A stretch of DNA of 64,000 bases from Phlegmacium glaucopus (taxonomy: Eukaryota > Basidiomycota > Agaricomycetes > Agaricales > Cortinariaceae): positions 19,860 to 83,859 of the forward strand of contig MU130302.1 of the NCBI GenBank assembly GCA_015039465.1, read 5' to 3'. The notes beneath the pieces were generated by a model. It was not told where the DNA came from, did not search any database, and saw nothing but the letters and a program-made list of their open reading frames with translations. The position numbers and the translations under genes were made by a program. Numbering within the stretch: position 1 is the first letter of the stretch; the number at the start of each line of letters is the position of its first letter. Of the stretch, positions 59,301 to 64,000 are shown one piece after another.

Positions 59301-59576
59301 ATCGACAACGACGTTTGCGTAAATATGCCAATATCATCGATGCGCTGGGCTACGTTGAACACTTACAGTAACGTTAACGCCAGTGGCTTGAATAGGCTCA
59401 ACACTCCCAGTCGCAGCACTACTGGGAACGGCTGGCGTGATATCAGCGGTGTTAATTATGATTGCCATCGATGTCGAAGTTGCTGGTTCAGGGCTTGAAT
59501 CAAGAGCATCAGTGACGTTCAGAGATGGGTATTTTGGTTCCTTGGGTTTGTCAAATCTCTTGAAAATGCGCTTCAT
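56350..59576 (-). CDS. NLR D: intact NB-ARC/TPR protein (~1001 aa)
   Basis: This is the only copy without a visible defect. Exons: 59367-59576, 59160-59297, 59047-59106, 58760-58995, 56350-58711; all phases agree. N-terminal ~115 residues: MKRIFKRFDKPKEPKYPS, a Ser/Thr/Pro-rich stretch, then TGHERQLSASV. Exon 3 is exactly 20 codons, HAGSGFFANAQNILITGGTF. Exon 4 holds PQKPNSSPFFTGQKDALEKL and the P-loop GMGGIGKT. Exon 5 holds WLIVFDNADD (Walker B), ILITSRNRSMGR, GCIPLAVEHAGAY, a helical/winged region with HPLVHCWSRERM, and about ten 42-aa TPRs of the LGAEHPDTLISMGNLA type. It ends NIKTAMGRG. NB-ARC proteins are ATP-switch STAND proteins; TPRs give a ligand surface. A cytosolic recognition/signalling role is inferred, since no effector domain at the N-terminus is recognisable. 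Confidence 0.9.
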
Positions 59577-60497
59577 GGTGCGTTCGATGCACAGAGGTCA
59601 AGGTGGATGATGAGAGGCAAGAACAAAAACGCTCTTGATTATATAAGCGTGGGAACTGTCGTCCAAATGTTACTCTGGCCACATTGTCCTTGCCCCAGAA
59701 CTTTATATCTCCCTGTTCGCTGATTGTTTAATTGGTTGGACTCGTTTATTTTCTTTGTTACCTACTTAAACACGTCTAGCAAACTGAAAAGGTTAATTTG
59801 CTTTGGAAGAATGATCATCGTATGGACTTATATAACCTCTACTTCACTGTCTCGTCTAAACGATACGGGAATTCACCCATTGTGTAGTATTCAAATACTA
59901 TTTATCTTGTGTCTCTTCGGCCTCTCGCAGATGCTTCCGGCGCAGTCGGATATGTTATCTCGTATCCTTCAGCACATAAACAACACGATGTAATTTCCAT
60001 CGTAAACCTTTGTACCCAAAAAGCCTTTTGGAAAGCAGTCACAAGTAAGAAAAACTAGCGTAGAAAGCTGCGTCCAGAAGAATGGACAGGTAGCCAAATA
60101 ACCATTGGACAGAACGCTAGCAGTTGGCCAGTCCGCAAGCATCCAGTTTAAATCCTGGAAGAGCGGCTCTACGTAGTACTTGATTATTATTTTTTGTCTT
60201 TTGAAACAAATACTACCTTTTTGATTCATGTTGGAGTTGTCCTCGAGAAATGTCGCCGCGAGACTTGTTCTTATTTAGATCTGCCAAAAGAATTTGAAAT
60301 AACCGTTGTATATAGACAACAGTTTTGCCCTGGCCCTCCCGTGGTTGAAGATATAAAAAGGTGTATTAGGAATAAGATCTAAAACCTTAAAAAATGTACG
60401 TCGCAGGTAAAGTACAGAAAGCAAGCACCATTCCTCCTTTTGACGCAGACCGTGGCCGAAAGATGAGAAACAAAAACAAGCATACGAAAAAACAAAA
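59577..60497. other. Spacer between NLR D and POB3
   Basis: It comprises the NLR promoter and POB3 3' region, the template for the spacers of copies A, B and C. No gene or mobile element recognised in this copy. Confidence 0.6.
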
Positions 60498-63059
60498 TTA
60501 ATCCGTCTTCTTCAACTTCTTTTTGGGAGGCTCAACTTCAGCTTCACCATCAACTTGCTTCTTCGGTTTAGGTTTCGGGTGAGGTTTATCCTCAATAATG
60601 TCAACATCCATCACATCGTCGTCGTCGTTCTTCGTCGTCTTGGATGTTGACTTTGGTTTGGCTGAAGAACTAGCAGCTGGAGCAGAAGTCTTGGGTTTGG
60701 GTTTCGGTCTTGGTTTAGGCTTGTCTGCTTTCGCTCCATCTCCATCCACATCCATGGCGTCGTCGTCCGAACCTTTCTTCGCTTTAGGCTTGGGCTTGGG
60801 TTTGGGCTTCGACGGTCCATCTGCACCACCAGCTGTAGCCTTGGGCTTGGGCTTGGGTTTAGGCTTCGCCTTGCCATCATCTTCGTCCGCGTCGCTACCA
60901 GCAGCGGAAGTCGCAGCTTTCTTTTTCGACTTTTTGACCTTATCCCCAGAGGACGCATCTGTACTCTTTCCTTTGCCATCCTTTGCCTTCTTTTTCCCTT
61001 TTTTAGCTTCTTTGGTCAGAGCAATATCTCCGCTAGCGTCCGACGCTGTCTTAGCACCGGAAGCGTCGGAGTCGCTATCACTCGGGGATCCAGCATCAGA
61101 GCCGGAGGCTTTAAAGTCCTCTAAAAAAACAAAATCAGGACCTAAGAAAGAAAAAATCGTAAGTTAAGGAACACCCACCATCTTCTTCGCTACTATCATC
61201 ATCATCCTTCCTCGAAACCTTCTTTGGCCCAGACTTTCCGCGATCAGAATCCGAACTGATGACACTCTGCATATCGTCGTCGTCGTCGTCGTCGCCGGCA
61301 ACCGCAGCAAGCAATAAATCGGCGTCGGGTACCATCTCATTCTTCACCCTCACTTTTTTATCCTTCAAATATGTCTCGGTAATTTCATGTTCATCCCGAT
61401 TGATAGATGTGAAATTGTGTTCTGGACCACTCTTGGTGACGATTTTAAGGTCGAAGGTTCGTCCAGTCGAGGCTCCTGCACCAGCACCCACACGAGAGAA
61501 GATCACTTGGTGGATGTCGTTGATCTCGATCAGAGTGGGCTGTTTGGAGACGAAGAAGATATAACGTTCGAGGAGGAAGAGATCGCCTTGAATGGCCTTG
61601 AGGTTGGCCTTGAAACCTGGGTGTCCATCTCGGCTAGAAAAAGAGGTGTTATGTTTCGGTTGCACTTCATTAAAAGCGGACAAACCTTTGGAAGCTTCCC
61701 GAACCAATGATTTTCTTCCCAGCCAAAGCCCGGAAAACGCTGGATACGACTTCGTATGTTGGATCTTCGTAATTCTTCTTCAACTTGTCGTATTTGGCAA
61801 TGTCCTCACTGAAGTAAATAAGATCGTCAAATCCTCTCCTGCATTTCATAAACACTTACTCGCTCATGTTTAACTCTGCCGTGATCTCCTCTTCTCGCGT
61901 GAACTGCATCACCAGGTATTGATACAAGGTCTGACCCTGTCGGATGGGGGTGCTCAAACCCAACTGGATTTCAATGGTTAGTTGATGTTTATGAGATATT
62001 TGAAAGAGAAAACGTACGATGAATAGAACATGTTGGTCATCCTTGGGTAAAAGGAAGAGCCGGGCAATGGATTGATAAAGGACCTTGTAATCGTAGGTCT
62101 TCCCTCGCAGTCTCAGGAAATCTGGGAACATGTCCATATCGTAGCGTCCTCGAGGCGTCAATACCAACACCTCCTCGAAGCTCAGAATCAAATCTCCAGT
62201 AACCTGGCCAATTTCAGCCTTTTCTTTAATGGTATCGTGGAAGACCTGCGCAGCACTGATTTCTTCTTCGTCTTCGTCATCCGACTTTTGTGACCCGGCA
62301 TCTGACCCTTTGAGTTTGGAAAAGTTGCCAGGGACGAAGAATCGAATTTCGGTGAGTTCGTCGCCCATGTTTTTGGTCGCAGGGGATTTGGAGCCAGCGG
62401 AAGATGTCGGAGCGAGGTTGGAAAATTCCATAGAAACTTCGGTTTTTCCTGCTATGTTGGAGTTCGCGACATAGCGTAGTGGGAGTTCGAAGGCGGTTTT
62501 CCCAGATACCATGAAAGTAAGATCAGAGCCTTATGAAATAAAACTTGAGGGTATGGATCTATGACACTGCCAGTGTGTCACCTACCTTGGAAGTCCGTGA
62601 GGCCCCAATTCCAACCTTTGAATGAAACCTCGCGTGTCTCCAGGGTAACTCCAAAGTGATTTTTTAACAGCGTCGCAACTTTATCATGATCCTAAGAAAA
62701 AAAAATGACATTGAGCTCTTTAGGATCCAGGTATTTGTTACACGCCTAACCTCTCGCTGGAACCCGTCAAATTTTTCTTTGCGTTGATCTTTGGAGCCAT
62801 TCTTGTTCTCAATCAACGTCCCAATGCGAAGTTGGTAATTCCTGGCGACACGTAGCCATTGGGCCCATTTAATGGTAGAAGCTGCCACTGTAACGACTCT
62901 TTCGCTATCAGTAGCTTTCCAAGCCATTCCGCTGGCTGCCACACGAACTCCTGCCATTGATGGGTTTCATGACTGAATATTTGTGCTGATATTGAATAAC
63001 TTACTTCCAGTTTCTGGTGCTAGACCATAGTATATCTTTTCAAACTGTATCGTTCCCAT
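60498..63059 (-). CDS. POB3: FACT complex subunit POB3/SSRP1 (intact copy)
   Basis: Histone chaperone subunit of FACT, partner of Spt16, acting in the nucleus to reorganise nucleosomes during transcription and replication. It starts at the ATG at 63059 (MGTIQFEKIYYGLAPETG). Further exons give RVRVAASGMAWK, IKWAQWLRVARNYQLR, DHDKVATLLKNHFGV, VSFKGWNWGLTDFQG and VSGKTAFELPLRYVANSNIA. The PH-like domain follows (EIRFFVPGNF, GRYDMDMFPDFLRLRGKTYD, SIARLFLLPKDDQH, GLSTPIRQGQTLY), then FRALAGKKI, HPGFKANLKAIQGD and FVSKQPTLIEINDI. The last ~200 residues are acidic and then Lys/Pro-rich (repeated KPKPKP), and there is no HMG box, as in other fungal Pob3. At least eight short introns. It is divergent from the alpha-actinin-like gene, with only ~110 bp between starts. 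Source of the three relics at 34.8, 44.4 and 47.5 kb. Confidence 0.92.
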
Positions 63060-63169
63060 AGGTTGTGATTAGTAGGAAAGAGAGACGCGCCGACGGAGTT
63101 CGAAATTGGTCCTGACGCGCTCTTCAAAGGCCAAGTACTTCAGCTCACAGCCTTATCGACCAAGCAAAC
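63060..63169. promoter_or_regulatory. Short divergent intergenic region, putative bidirectional promoter
   Basis: Only 110 bp separate the POB3 start (63059, minus) from the alpha-actinin-like start (63170, plus). No clear TATA box is seen; both promoters and 5' leaders must share or overlap this stretch. Confidence 0.5.
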
Positions 63170-64000
63170 ATGGATACCCCAGAAACCAGGTCTCGAGATA
63201 CTCAGGAGCGTACATTTTGCAAATGGTACGTGACTTTGATCCTGGATCTTTGGATAGCAGCAGCTGAACCCTTTTTTGAAGGTTGAATACCAAACTGGAA
63301 GCCAACGACATCCCACCAATGTCAAGTCTTGTCAAAGATCTCTCAAACGGTGTACGCCTTATTCAACTTATGGTGAGCAATCGATCCTTCACAAACCTCA
63401 CATTGATCCTTATACATTGAATCTTTTTCAGGAGATCATGGGTACTGTCGCCACGATATTATTACATAAATAACAGGGGCTAATTCTCGTCGTCGACGGA
63501 TAGGCGGCATCTCCCTTGGGCGATATAACAAGAACCCTCGTATGAGAGTCCAGAAAGCTGAGAATGTGAACATGGCTTTAGAGTTTATCACATCGCGAGG
63601 TGTTAAACTTACCAACATCGGTCCAGAAGGTACACATATCTTCGTGTCTGTCATGATTCCATCCAACTTCCCTTTGTTTCTAGATATCATTGATGGCAAT
63701 CTCAAGCTCATCCTCGGCATGATATGGACGCTCATTCTACGCTTCACCATCGCGGACATCAGGTTCGTCTTATCTCCTCGTTTACATCTCTTCGATCCTT
63801 TCATACCTTCTTTTTCGAAAGTGAAGAAGGCCTCTCCGCAAAAGAAGGGTTGCTTCTCTGGTGTCAGCGCAAGACAGAACCGTACAAAGAAGTCGACGTA
63901 CAGGATTTCTCATATAGCTGGTCTGATGGACTTGCCTTGTTCGTCCACGTTCTCTTGACATTTCTCGCTGAAAATATTAATACTTTCCAAGATGTGCTTT
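63170..64000 (+). CDS. Alpha-actinin-like protein, actin-binding CH domains (5' part, runs off the window)
   Basis: It starts at the ATG at 63170 ([19 protein letters not shown]), followed by short introns. Coding blocks are [88 protein letters not shown], then [20 protein letters not shown] and [27 protein letters not shown] and LLLWCQRKT are the classic signatures of the tandem calponin-homology actin-binding domain of alpha-actinin. Spectrin repeats and EF hands would lie beyond the window. Expected role: actin crosslinking at septation and cell tips. Fimbrin is a less likely alternative because no EF hands precede the CH domain. Confidence 0.88.

Noticed and set aside
61803..61860. A 21-nt intron in POB3 at the ELNMSE position.
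   Set aside because: It is too short; using the next acceptor (TTACTTCAG) gives a normal ~50-nt intron and the expected SDEDIAKYDK sequence.
1..64000. CRISPR arrays, bacterial operons, riboswitches or rho-independent terminators.
   Set aside because: The window is clearly eukaryotic (spliced genes, LTR elements), and no regularly spaced identical short repeats were seen.

Overview
The window is nuclear DNA of a filamentous basidiomycete, most likely an agaricomycete. The evidence is genes split by many 48-70 bp GT-AG introns, a DyP-type peroxidase, very large Ser/Pro-rich signalling proteins, a conserved N-terminal G-G-T-F motif in NB-ARC/TPR proteins, and Ty3/gypsy, copia-like and hAT debris. 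Species cannot be decided from the sequence.

Layout. (1) 1-1533: a decayed gag-like CCHC retroelement protein. (2) 2-22 kb: ordinary gene space with a DyP peroxidase (+), a pyruvate-decarboxylase-like enzyme with altered catalytic residues (-), an inverted-repeat and tandem-duplication patch, a flavin L-amino-acid oxidase (+) and a 2171-residue RA/PH-domain protein (-). (3) 22-29 kb: a transposon pile-up whose nesting order can be read from target-site duplications. It holds a gypsy RT fragment, a hAT transposase remnant, two TIR elements, five solo LTRs and a tRNA-headed SINE-like sequence. (4) 29-62.5 kb: a rearranged segmental-duplication cluster with four NB-ARC/TPR (NLR-type) genes A, B, C and D. 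Each has a complete or ruined copy of the FACT subunit gene POB3/SSRP1 on its 5' side. Copies A and B also carry a piece of the RA/PH gene, joined to POB3 through the same short foreign fragment. C is inverted relative to A, B and D, and its POB3 copy has an internal inversion of about 730 bp. (5) 63.1 kb to the end: the 5' part of an alpha-actinin-like gene, divergent from intact POB3.

Interpretation. D (NLR, about 1001 aa) plus POB3 at 60.5-63.06 kb looks like the source locus because both are intact. The other three POB3 copies are dead. NLR A has a C-terminal frameshift and a solo LTR in its last repeat, B has an in-frame nonsense codon, and C ends in an early stop but has the most TPR units (15). 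The TPRs are about 42 aa, nearly identical, and vary mainly at a few fixed positions, as expected for a fast-evolving recognition array. Exon/intron boundaries were read by eye, checked by frame continuity and by homology among the four copies, and have not been tested against transcripts.
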